Assembly (NCBI GenBank): GCA_937899065.1
Contig: CALBPG010000224.1
Location: 1 to 36,766 of the forward strand
Direction: 5' to 3'
Length of the DNA stretch: 36,766 nt
Source of the DNA: an uncultured Allomuricauda sp.
Lineage (GTDB): Bacteria; Bacteroidota; Bacteroidia; Flavobacteriales; Flavobacteriaceae
The position numbers were made by a program, and so were the translations under genes. This document shows positions 8,014 through 14,184 of this stretch, one piece after another; the stretch's first letter is position 1, and each line of letters opens with the position of its first letter. Under the pieces are notes generated by a model. The model had not been told where the DNA came from. It did not search any database and saw only the letters and a program-made list of their open reading frames with translations.

Positions 8014-8021
8014 TAACTTTA
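8014..8021 (+). promoter_or_regulatory. Candidate -7 element (TAACTTTA), possibly giving a leaderless mRNA
   Basis: TAACTTTA ends 4 bases before the ATG at 8026. If used as a -7 element, transcription would start at or next to the start codon. A TTG lies 24 bases upstream, longer than the usual spacing. Confidence 0.4.
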
Positions 8022-8025
8022 GGGT

Positions 8026-8679
8026 ATGAGAATTCTATTGCTTGGTGCCACGGGAAGAACCGGAAAATGGGTTCTTAAAACCATTCTTGAAAAAGGACAT
8101 TCCGTACACTGTCTATCGCGAAATTCCCATAGAATACCGAAGCAAGATGGAGTAACTGTTTTTGAAGGGAATCCCACCCATTCGGATGATTTGAAAAAGG
8201 CTATAACAGGTTGCGAAGCTATCATTAGCGTTTTGAATATTTCGCGAACTTCTGATTTCCCCTGGGCACGATTACGAACACCCAAAACCCTGCTTTCCGA
8301 TACCATGTCTTTAGTGGTGTCTTCCGCAAAAGAATTAGGTATAAAAAGGGTTGCCATCTGCTCAGCTTGGGGTGTAGCCGAAACAAAAAAGGACATACCG
8401 AAATGGTTCAAATGGTTTATTGACAACAGCAATATTGGTGTCGCCTATACCGACCATGAACGGCAAGAAAACATTTTATCGCAATCGCTTCTGAATTGGG
8501 TCATAGTACGCCCCGTAGGACTCAGCAATAGTAAATCGACGGAGACCATTCAAGAAAGCTTTGACAATAAACCAAAACCTAGCATGCTCATCAGCCGAAA
8601 AAGTGTGGGGCGGTATTTGGTGGAAAGTTTGGAAAAGGAAGCTTTGATTGGAAAAAAGATAGTGATATCCAAAAAATGA
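8026..8679 (+). CDS. NAD(P)H-binding protein (atypical SDR, NmrA-like)
   Basis: A 217-residue Rossmann protein with the motif Gly-Ala-Thr-Gly-Arg-Thr-Gly-Lys at residues 7-14 and a Ser-Arg near residue 31, pointing to NADPH. It lacks the classical Tyr-x-x-x-Lys and has the short C-terminal half typical of NAD(P)H-binding proteins related to flavin reductase (BLVRB) and NmrA. The phrase Ile-Val-Arg-Pro-Val-Gly near residue 165 fits that family. It is soluble. It is only distantly similar to the NmrA-like protein at 811. It is followed 51 bases later by a GNAT gene with the same candidate promoter element. Confidence 0.85.
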   Translation: MRILLLGATGRTGKWVLKTILEKGHSVHCLSRNSHRIPKQDGVTVFEGNPTHSDDLKKAITGCEAIISVLNISRTSDFPWARLRTPKTLLSDTMSLVVSSAKELGIKRVAICSAWGVAETKKDIPKWFKWFIDNSNIGVAYTDHERQENILSQSLLNWVIVRPVGLSNSKSTETIQESFDNKPKPSMLISRKSVGRYLVESLEKEALIGKKIVISKK

Positions 8680-8692
8680 AATGTCCCATTCC

Positions 8693-8700
8693 TAACTTTA
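8693..8700 (+). promoter_or_regulatory. Candidate -7 element (TAACTTTA) for the GNAT/membrane gene pair
   Basis: TAACTTTA lies 30 bases before the ATG at 8731, between the stop of the NAD(P)H-binding gene and the GNAT gene. It has no canonical -33 TTG at 19-base spacing. Confidence 0.35.
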
Positions 8701-8730
8701 GAAACGTCATTAACAAAATAATAGACCAAA

Positions 8731-9186
8731 ATGACCTTTAGAAAAGCAACCGAAAAAGACGTCACCGCAATTGTGGAGATGCTGGCGGATGATGCACTGG
8801 GACAAACCCGAGAAAACTTCAAAATTCCCCTGCCACAAGAATATCTCGACGCCTTTACTAACATCAACCGTGACTCAAATCAAGAATTGATTGTTGTGGA
8901 AGATGACGCCTTGGAAATCATTGGTACCATGCAACTTTCTTTTATTCAATACCTAACCTATCGAGGTGGTGTTCGTGGGCAAATTGAAGCGGTACGGATT
9001 CGCAAAGACAAAAGAGGACAAGGTTTGGGCAAAACCATGTTCGAATGGGCCATAAACCGGGCCAAATCGCGAAAGGCCCATGTCCTCCAATTGACCACGG
9101 ACAAAAGAAGACCTAAAGCCATCGCTTTTTATGAAAAACTAGGTTTTTCAGCACCCCATGAAGGAATGAAAATGCACTTTACATGA
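8731..9186 (+). CDS. GNAT family N-acetyltransferase
   Basis: A 151-residue GNAT enzyme. The conserved acetyl-CoA loop is Arg-Gly-Gln-Gly-Leu-Gly at about residues 97-102, preceded by the Val-Arg-Ile strand and followed by the alpha-3 helix. The late motif Ala-Ile-Ala-Phe-Tyr-Glu-Lys-Leu-Gly-Phe is complete, as in the PhnO/RimI-like group. The acceptor substrate is unknown. The stop codon overlaps the ATG of the next gene (ATGA), so the pair is translationally coupled. Confidence 0.9.
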   Translation: MTFRKATEKDVTAIVEMLADDALGQTRENFKIPLPQEYLDAFTNINRDSNQELIVVEDDALEIIGTMQLSFIQYLTYRGGVRGQIEAVRIRKDKRGQGLGKTMFEWAINRAKSRKAHVLQLTTDKRRPKAIAFYEKLGFSAPHEGMKMHFT

Positions 9187-9599
9187 AATCCATTACCAAC
9201 GGAAAAATTTTAGTCTTTTTTGGAATCATTCACCCCCTACTTGGGATTTCTCCTTTTGCTTTTGGAGAACAATTTGCCGGTTTTGCAGGTCAGTTTTTCT
9301 TCAAAATAAGCGAGGGGCTATTCGAGTTCCCGCTCCTGAACGGACAAATGCAATATGATAATTTTGCAGCCTGTTGGTTTTTCTATTTTGGAATTTTACT
9401 CATTCCGCTAGGACTCTTGGTCCACTATGTAGAAAAAACGACTGGAAACCTTCCCAAAAACTTTGTTTGGACCTATCTTATTGTTGTGCTTATCGGGGTT
9501 TACATGATTCCATTCTCTGGAATGACCTTTCTAATGTTACCCCACGCCATTTACATGCTTGTTCAGCAGCGAAAACTTACTATCAAAACCCATTCATAA
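9183..9599 (+). CDS. DUF6463-like membrane protein
   Basis: A 138-residue protein with four hydrophobic segments (about residues 9-28, 58-82, 96-112, 114-130). The first helix contains Gly-Ile-Ile-His-Pro-Leu-Leu-Gly. An aromatic stretch followed by Gly-Ile-Leu-Leu-Ile-Pro-Leu-Gly-Leu fits the DUF6463 family of small membrane proteins, which I assign tentatively. The ATG overlaps the GNAT stop by 4 bases. Function unknown; the coupling implies that both products are made together. Confidence 0.75.
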   Translation: MKSITNGKILVFFGIIHPLLGISPFAFGEQFAGFAGQFFFKISEGLFEFPLLNGQMQYDNFAACWFFYFGILLIPLGLLVHYVEKTTGNLPKNFVWTYLIVVLIGVYMIPFSGMTFLMLPHAIYMLVQQRKLTIKTHS

Positions 9600-9609
9600 C
9601 CTATTTCCT

Positions 9610-10332
9610 GTGAAATTCGCCCTTTTTTCATGTTTCCTTTTGGGTCTAATAGGGATTTCTTGCCAAAACAAAGCCCCCAAGAATATCAACTCCGTCGAAA
9701 GTTATGGCAACCGGCAACGTATCCTCAAGCAAAACCAACTCAAGGGGAATGTAATGCTGGATACTCTTTTCATGGGAGAGCGGTTGTTTGCTTTGGGACC
9801 TGTTTCGGGGCTTCAAGGAGAAATTACGGTTTACGATGATGTCGTCTCCATTGCTACCGTAAAAAAGGGTACGCACCATATTTCTTCTTTAAATAAAACG
9901 GAAGCTATCTTTCTCATCAAATCCAATGAAAACGATTGGGTAAGCCATACCATAGAAGAACCTCTTTCCAGCTTGGATGCCATTGAACAACATATGAAAG
10001 CGCTTCTGCTTTCCAAAGACCGTGATACTTCCCTAGCCACTCCTTTTCGAATAGAAACAAAAGTGCAACGCATGGTGTACCACATCATTTATAAACAGGA
10101 CACCTTACCACACAACAAAAAAGAACACCAAAAAGCCAAGGTGAAATTTGAACTCCGAGATACTGAAGTAAACATCATTGGCTTTTGGGTCGATAAAGCA
10201 AGAGAAGGAAAATTGACCCATCCCGGAAAGCGAACCCACCTACATTTTATGACCAAAAACAATGAAACTTCCGGTCATATTGATGAAATTAGTATTCCAA
10301 CAAACGCAAAAATCTACTTCCCGTCACAATGA
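9610..10332 (+). CDS. Acetolactate decarboxylase-like lipoprotein
   Basis: A 240-residue protein from a GTG at 9610, chosen because it gives a clean lipoprotein signal ending Gly-Ile-Ser-Cys (Cys18). The mature part matches alpha-acetolactate decarboxylase (AlsD/BudA family): the early Gly-x-x-x-Leu-Gln-Gly-Glu-Ile-Thr strand near residues 66-73, and the zinc-site pattern His210-x-His212 followed 11 residues later by His223 in Ser-Gly-His, the same spacing as the metal ligands of the Brevibacillus enzyme. Classical AlsD is cytoplasmic and makes acetoin, and some are secreted; a lipid-anchored form facing the periplasm or surface is unusual. There is no acetolactate synthase nearby, so the substrate may differ. 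It lies 10 bases after the preceding gene. Confidence 0.8.
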   Translation: MKFALFSCFLLGLIGISCQNKAPKNINSVESYGNRQRILKQNQLKGNVMLDTLFMGERLFALGPVSGLQGEITVYDDVVSIATVKKGTHHISSLNKTEAIFLIKSNENDWVSHTIEEPLSSLDAIEQHMKALLLSKDRDTSLATPFRIETKVQRMVYHIIYKQDTLPHNKKEHQKAKVKFELRDTEVNIIGFWVDKAREGKLTHPGKRTHLHFMTKNNETSGHIDEISIPTNAKIYFPSQ

Positions 10333-10344
10333 AAACATAGAAAA

Positions 10345-11097
10345 ATGACATCAGTGCATCACCTTAATTGCGTGAAAATCGAATCGCCCTTAGGCTCGGC
10401 CATCGGACATTGCCTGCTACTCCAAGAAAATGAAAAATTCGTCCTTATTGATGCCGGCATCGGAATTTCGGAATCGCAAGAACCAGACAAGTATTTAGGA
10501 AAAGAACTTATTGAAGTAACCGGATTTGTTTTTGATGAAGCGTTGACAGCCCTAAATCAAATCAAAGGTCTGGGCCTGGACCCATTTAACGTAAAACACA
10601 TTATTTGCTCACATCTTGACCCTGACCACATTGGTGGGTTAGCAGATTTTCCATGGGCTACGGTACATGTTTCCCATGAAGAATATACCACCTTCACAAG
10701 TGGGCATGAACGCTATTTGCCTCAACAACTTGCACACCAACCAGAGCTACGACTTTATGAATCCAATGATGTCAGCTGGTTTGGCCTGCCCGCCCGAAAG
10801 TTGGCTTTGGAGTTGGAAACAGAGATATACTTGATTCCCCTATTCGGGCATACCTTGGGGCATTGTGGCATAGCCCTAAAAGTGAATGACAAATGGATTT
10901 TTTATGCGGGAGACGCCTATTACCTGAGAGCAGAGCTATTGGATAAAAACCATCCGGTCGACCAACTTGCAACGATGAGAGCAGTAGACAACACCATGCG
11001 ACTTAAATCCCTGGAAACCGTTCGGCAACTGCTGGAAAAGTACGGTGCTGAAATGGAGTATTTCGGATATCACGACCCAACAGAATTTTTAGAATAA
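10345..11097 (+). CDS. Metallo-beta-lactamase-fold hydrolase
   Basis: A 250-residue cytoplasmic MBL-fold protein. The metal-binding motif is Ser-His90-Leu-Asp92-Pro-Asp94-His95-Ile-Gly-Gly. Compared with the His-x-His-x-Asp-His of lactonases and glyoxalases, the second His is replaced by Asp. Further ligands are the His of Phe-Gly-His-Thr-Leu-Gly-His and the Asp of Gly-Asp-Ala. The insertion after the motif and overall length resemble AttM/AiiA-like lactonases, but the replaced ligand places it in another subgroup whose substrate I cannot name. It lies 12 bases downstream of the acetolactate decarboxylase-like gene, probably on the same transcript. Confidence 0.88.
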   Translation: MTSVHHLNCVKIESPLGSAIGHCLLLQENEKFVLIDAGIGISESQEPDKYLGKELIEVTGFVFDEALTALNQIKGLGLDPFNVKHIICSHLDPDHIGGLADFPWATVHVSHEEYTTFTSGHERYLPQQLAHQPELRLYESNDVSWFGLPARKLALELETEIYLIPLFGHTLGHCGIALKVNDKWIFYAGDAYYLRAELLDKNHPVDQLATMRAVDNTMRLKSLETVRQLLEKYGAEMEYFGYHDPTEFLE

Positions 11098-11166
11098 GAA
11101 GAGGTACAATGTTGGATTAGCCTTTGCTCCGGTTTTCTGTAAACCTTCAAATTCCGAATAATATAT

Positions 11167-11209
11167 GTAACCAGTTACATAATTTAAGTATATTTGTGTA
11201 ACCAGTTAC
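11167..11209. promoter_or_regulatory. Two identical palindromic operators flanking the marR promoter
   Basis: GTAACCAGTTAC occurs at 11167-11178 and 11198-11209, a perfect 12-bp palindrome in two copies 31 bases apart (about three helical turns). The first lies where the -33 element would be; the second covers the expected transcription start and ends 6 bases before the ATG. This is the arrangement of an autorepressed MarR gene: two dimers on the same DNA face blocking RNA polymerase. Confidence 0.85.
11189..11196 (+). promoter_or_regulatory. -7 promoter element TATATTTG of the marR operon
   Basis: An exact match to the Bacteroidota -7 consensus TAnnTTTG, located between the two palindromic operators. 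There is no TTG at the -33 position; the first operator occupies it. Confidence 0.75.
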
Positions 11210-11215
11210 GTTTTT

Positions 11216-11683
11216 ATGGAAGATTATACCCGTCAATTGGCTTATTATGGCCTTACCGCTCGTATCAAACGTCTTAGCGACACCTTGAATGCTGAAGCCC
11301 GTGCGATATACGCCCATCTGGGTTTTGAAATTCAACCCAACTGGCACTTGGTGTTATTGTTGCTCAAAGACCGTGAACTGCCCGTCACAGCTATTGCAAA
11401 CGCGTTGGGTTTCTCACATGCAGCCATCATCAAAATTACCCAAAGCATGAAAGAAAAGGGGTTTGTCACCAGCAAGCCCGATAAACAAGATGCCCGAAAA
11501 CAAATGTTGTCCCTAACGGATAAAAGCAAAAGCGTATTACCGCTTTTCGAAAAGGAATGGTACAAAATCCAAAAAATAGTGAAAGAATGCTCCGATGATG
11601 GTTTTTTGGAAAGTCTTGCCTATTTCGAAAACGCTATGGCTGAAAAGAGTCTCTCGGAACGTTTTAAGGCATACGATGAGTGA
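11216..11683 (+). CDS. MarR family transcriptional regulator
   Basis: A 155-residue winged-helix regulator. After an N-terminal dimerisation helix, the helix-turn-helix lies at about residues 55-82 (Val-Thr-Ala-Ile-Ala-Asn-Ala-Leu-Gly-Phe-Ser...). The wing contains the MarR signature Asp-Lys-Gln-Asp-Ala-Arg-Lys-Gln-x-Leu-Ser-Leu-Thr at residues about 90-102, and long C-terminal helices complete the dimer. It is transcribed from a promoter enclosed by two copies of GTAACCAGTTAC, so it very likely represses itself and the two overlapping genes downstream. The ligand is unknown; no Cys pair suggests redox sensing. The stop overlaps the next start by 8 bases. Confidence 0.92.
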   Translation: MEDYTRQLAYYGLTARIKRLSDTLNAEARAIYAHLGFEIQPNWHLVLLLLKDRELPVTAIANALGFSHAAIIKITQSMKEKGFVTSKPDKQDARKQMLSLTDKSKSVLPLFEKEWYKIQKIVKECSDDGFLESLAYFENAMAEKSLSERFKAYDE

Positions 11684-11918
11684 TGTCTGGGGTGTATTGG
11701 CTTTAGGTATTTCGTTGGCGGCCATGGCGCAAGTGAACATGCTACGGTTGCGTTGGTTACATATCTGCTCCAGCGCGCTTTATGTAGTATATGGCTTCAC
11801 CATCTCTGCCTTCCCGATTGTATTTGGAGGCATCACCTATTGCCTTATCCATCTCTACCGGATACGAAAACAGTATTTAAACATTAAAAACAAAACACAT
11901 GAAGATATTGAAAAGTGA
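11676..11918 (+). CDS. Small membrane protein in the marR operon
   Basis: An 80-residue protein from the ATG at 11676, which overlaps the end of marR by 8 bases; the longer upstream frame lies inside marR and is not used. Two to three hydrophobic segments (about residues 3-17, 25-42, 44-60) are joined by short basic turns (Leu-Arg-Leu-Arg-Trp-Leu-His). The pattern resembles the YgjV or PQ-loop-like class of small membrane proteins, but this is only a shape similarity. The basic C-terminal tail should be cytoplasmic. The role is presumably linked to the signal sensed by the MarR regulator. Confidence 0.7.
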   Translation: MSDVWGVLALGISLAAMAQVNMLRLRWLHICSSALYVVYGFTISAFPIVFGGITYCLIHLYRIRKQYLNIKNKTHEDIEK

Positions 11919-12405
11919 AAAAGAGGACATCCCTGTTATCCTGGAGTTATATCGCACTGCCTCAGCATATATGAAAACCAAAAATCAGGTTGTATGGCCC
12001 GAATTCCCAAAAAGCTTAGTTGAGATGGAGATTGCAGAAAACCGTCAGTGGAAACTCGTTATCGAAAATGAGATTGCCTGTATTTGGGCCATTGCTTTTG
12101 AGGACCCCTTAATCTGGGCCCCCGAAAATGATGAACCTTCGGTATACATCCATCGCATTGCCACAAACCCCAATTTTAGAGGTCGAAATCTGGTTGGGAA
12201 TCTGGTACAATGGGCAGATACTTTTTGTTTGGAACATAACCTGAAATTTATTCGGCTCGATACCGTAGGGCACAACCACGGACTGATTGCACACTACCAA
12301 AAGTTGGGGTTTGAGTTCTTAGGCGCTAAAGATTTGCCGGATACCGATGGACTGCCAGAGCATTACAGCAAAGGTCCAGCCTGTTTGTTTCAAAGGGAAG
12401 CATAA
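11899..12405 (+). CDS. GNAT family N-acetyltransferase
   Basis: A 168-residue GNAT enzyme. The acetyl-CoA loop is Asn-Phe-Arg-Gly-Arg-Asn-Leu-Val-Gly at about residues 92-100, a variant in which Asn replaces the usual second Gly. A well-formed His-Arg-Ile-Ala strand precedes it, and the Tyr-Gln-Lys-Leu-Gly-Phe motif lies near residue 134. The ATG overlaps the preceding membrane gene by 20 bases, so it is the third gene of the MarR-controlled unit. MarR-regulated acetyltransferases often inactivate small molecules or toxins; that role is inferred. Confidence 0.88.
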   Translation: MKILKSEKEDIPVILELYRTASAYMKTKNQVVWPEFPKSLVEMEIAENRQWKLVIENEIACIWAIAFEDPLIWAPENDEPSVYIHRIATNPNFRGRNLVGNLVQWADTFCLEHNLKFIRLDTVGHNHGLIAHYQKLGFEFLGAKDLPDTDGLPEHYSKGPACLFQREA

Positions 12406-12433
12406 GGCCCTTTCGCAATTGAACAAAATCCTT

Positions 12434-12441
12434 TAATTTTA
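12434..12441 (+). promoter_or_regulatory. Candidate -7 element (TAATTTTA)
   Basis: TAATTTTA, one base from TAnnTTTG, lies 37 bases before the ATG of the lipoprotein gene at 12479. No -33 TTG at standard spacing. Confidence 0.35.
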
Positions 12442-12478
12442 GTTAGAACGTAACCTGATTACGCCTTAACGTATTGCT

Positions 12479-12955
12479 ATGAAACGTATATACCTGTTCT
12501 TTTTTGCACTAATTGCGATTTCTTGTTCTTCCGATGATCCATCAGCGCCGGAATTCTCTCCGGAACAACTCTTGGTTTCGGGAAGCCCTTGGTTGTTTTC
12601 CGAATATCGTATCGACGAAGTCATTAACACCGATGGAGTGCTTCTGGATGATGAGGACCTCGCCAATGAAATCGTCAGACAAAATGGCATTAGTCAAGGG
12701 CTTACTTTGATTTTTGACTCCGATGGGACAGGGCGGGCAATCGAAAATCCGGCAGAAACCACGAATTTTGATTGGACATTAAGTGCCACAAGCGTACTTA
12801 CCCTAAACTATGAAGAAGGAAATGCTGAATCTTTTGATGTATTCTCATTGACCGATACCATATTAATTATAAGTTTTGATGACGAATTCGAGGTAATCCT
12901 TGATGACCAAAGTATACGCGGTGTTGACATCAAAGCAAGTGCAGTTTTTGATTAA
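12479..12955 (+). CDS. Hypothetical lipoprotein (lipocalin-like fold possible)
   Basis: A 158-residue lipoprotein. The signal ends Ala-Ile-Ser-Cys and is followed by Ser-Ser-Asp-Asp, the acidic tetrad seen after the lipid cysteine in surface-exposed Bacteroidota lipoproteins. The mature part alternates short strands (Trp-Leu-Phe-Ser-Glu-Tyr, Leu-Thr-Leu-Ile-Phe-Asp-Ser-Asp-Gly-Thr-Gly, Leu-Thr-Leu-Asn-Tyr) in the way of lipocalin-like beta barrels common in this family. No enzymatic motif. It lies 9 bases before the monooxygenase-like gene, possibly on the same transcript. Confidence 0.82.
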   Translation: MKRIYLFFFALIAISCSSDDPSAPEFSPEQLLVSGSPWLFSEYRIDEVINTDGVLLDDEDLANEIVRQNGISQGLTLIFDSDGTGRAIENPAETTNFDWTLSATSVLTLNYEEGNAESFDVFSLTDTILIISFDDEFEVILDDQSIRGVDIKASAVFD

Positions 12956-12964
12956 AACAACAAG

Positions 12965-13270
12965 ATGATAGCTCGAATTTGGAACGGAAAGACCCTTTTG
13001 GAACATAAAGAAGCCTACATTGATTTTATGAAATCAAGGGCACTACCGGATTATCAAAGCACCGAAGGTTTTGTAAAACTTGAGTTTTTGTGCCAGACCA
13101 AAGTGGGTGTGGCGTACTTTAAACTTATCACCTTTTGGGAAAATCTTGAGGTAATCAAAAACTTTGCAGGCGAGGATTATGAAAAGGCAAAGTACTATCC
13201 TGAAGATGATGATTTTTTGCTAGACTTTCCTGAAAAGGTAGCCCATCATGAGGTGTTCGCAAGTACGTAA
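12965..13270 (+). CDS. Antibiotic biosynthesis monooxygenase (ABM) domain protein
   Basis: A 101-residue single-domain protein with the ferredoxin-like ABM layout: an N-terminal strand (Ile-Ala-Arg-Ile-Trp-Asn-Gly), a helix, a Glu-Gly-Phe turn, a strand, a Phe-x-Leu-Ile-Thr-Phe-Trp-Glu segment typical of the family, and a helix ending in the Phe-Ala-Gly-Glu-Asp-Tyr-Glu-Lys-Ala-Lys-Tyr-Tyr-Pro signature, then a C-terminal strand carrying His-His-Glu-Val. ABM proteins dimerise and include quinol oxygenases and haem-degrading enzymes; many are uncharacterised. No haem-ligand pattern is evident, so the reaction is open. Confidence 0.85.
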   Translation: MIARIWNGKTLLEHKEAYIDFMKSRALPDYQSTEGFVKLEFLCQTKVGVAYFKLITFWENLEVIKNFAGEDYEKAKYYPEDDDFLLDFPEKVAHHEVFAST

Positions 13271-13310
13271 TAGCCCTCAGCTTGTCCTTTGAACTTAGAA
13301 TTGATTATAT

Positions 13311-13327
13311 TTTGGAGGAATTCCAAA
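13311..13327. promoter_or_regulatory. Inverted repeat directly upstream of the AraC gene
   Basis: TTTGGA and TCCAAA separated by five bases, ending 10 bases before the likely start of the AraC gene. It could be an autoregulatory site or a hairpin over the ribosome-binding region, which contains GGAGGA. Confidence 0.35.
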
Positions 13328-13337
13328 GTTAAATGGC

Positions 13338-14174
13338 TTGCAATATCATGTGGTCCACCATACCGAAAATGCTTTCCTGAGTGAACAGGTAGATTTGGTG
13401 TATCGATTACAAAATACCCAGAATACGCCGCAGTATTACAAAACCGTTACCAATGGCATCATAGGTCTTGGCATCATCTTAAAAGGGTCCGCCTTCATTG
13501 ATGTGGATGGCCAATGGGAACTCATACCTCGTTTTTCGATTTTTGGTATGGGCGAAAAACCCTATCACATCAAATTAAGTGCAGATTATGAAGAAATCTC
13601 CATCGGGTTCAAACCCTATGCCTTCAATTTTTTCGTTAATACACAACAGCGTTATTTCACCAAAGGAAGAATTACGGACGCTTCACTGCTGTACCCAGGC
13701 CATACTTTGGAGGAACTAGCTGAAGCAGTGTCAAAATCCAAAAACGACCCAGACATTCTGAGCGCGCTGGATGGCTTTTTTCAAAAACAATTCAACAGTG
13801 ACCGTTCCGACCACAGGGTAAGAGCCGCCACACAATGGATTTATGATAACGACATTATCCGTGTACAGGATATTGCCCAAAAATTGGATATCAGCTCGGT
13901 TACTTTGCGAAATTTGTTTGACGAGCACGTAGGGGTGACTCCAAAAGAACTCATTAAAATCACACGAACACATAATGTATTGAAACAATGTGCTTTTTTC
14001 AAAGAAAACCTGACAGAATTGGGCTATGAATTTGGCTACTTTGATCAATCCCATTTTATCAAGGAGTTCAAAAGTGTTATGGGCATAACCCCAAAAGCCT
14101 ATTTCAGAAATGAACAGCTTGCTTTCGATTTTTACAATTATGGTAGATGGTTAACCGACAACTTTACAGAATAA
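13338..14174 (+). CDS. AraC family transcriptional regulator
   Basis: A 278-residue regulator. The N-terminal half is a ligand or dimerisation domain without a recognised name; the C-terminal 100 residues hold the two helix-turn-helix motifs, ending in the AraC signature Gly-Tyr-x-x-Gly-Tyr-Phe-Asp-Gln-Ser-His-Phe-Ile-x-x-Phe-Lys and Gly-Ile-Thr-Pro-Lys-Ala-Tyr-Phe. There is no in-frame ATG near the N-terminus; an in-frame TGA at 13302 limits the start to ATT 13320, TTG 13338 or GTG 13350. I chose the TTG. The gene ends 10 bases before three serine hydrolase genes and probably controls them from a common transcript. Confidence 0.88.
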   Translation: MQYHVVHHTENAFLSEQVDLVYRLQNTQNTPQYYKTVTNGIIGLGIILKGSAFIDVDGQWELIPRFSIFGMGEKPYHIKLSADYEEISIGFKPYAFNFFVNTQQRYFTKGRITDASLLYPGHTLEELAEAVSKSKNDPDILSALDGFFQKQFNSDRSDHRVRAATQWIYDNDIIRVQDIAQKLDISSVTLRNLFDEHVGVTPKELIKITRTHNVLKQCAFFKENLTELGYEFGYFDQSHFIKEFKSVMGITPKAYFRNEQLAFDFYNYGRWLTDNFTE

Positions 14175-14184
14175 AATTCTGCAG

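Noticed and set aside
8019-8432. 137-codon open frame on the - strand
   Set aside because: It is antisense to the conserved NAD(P)H-binding gene and has no family pattern.
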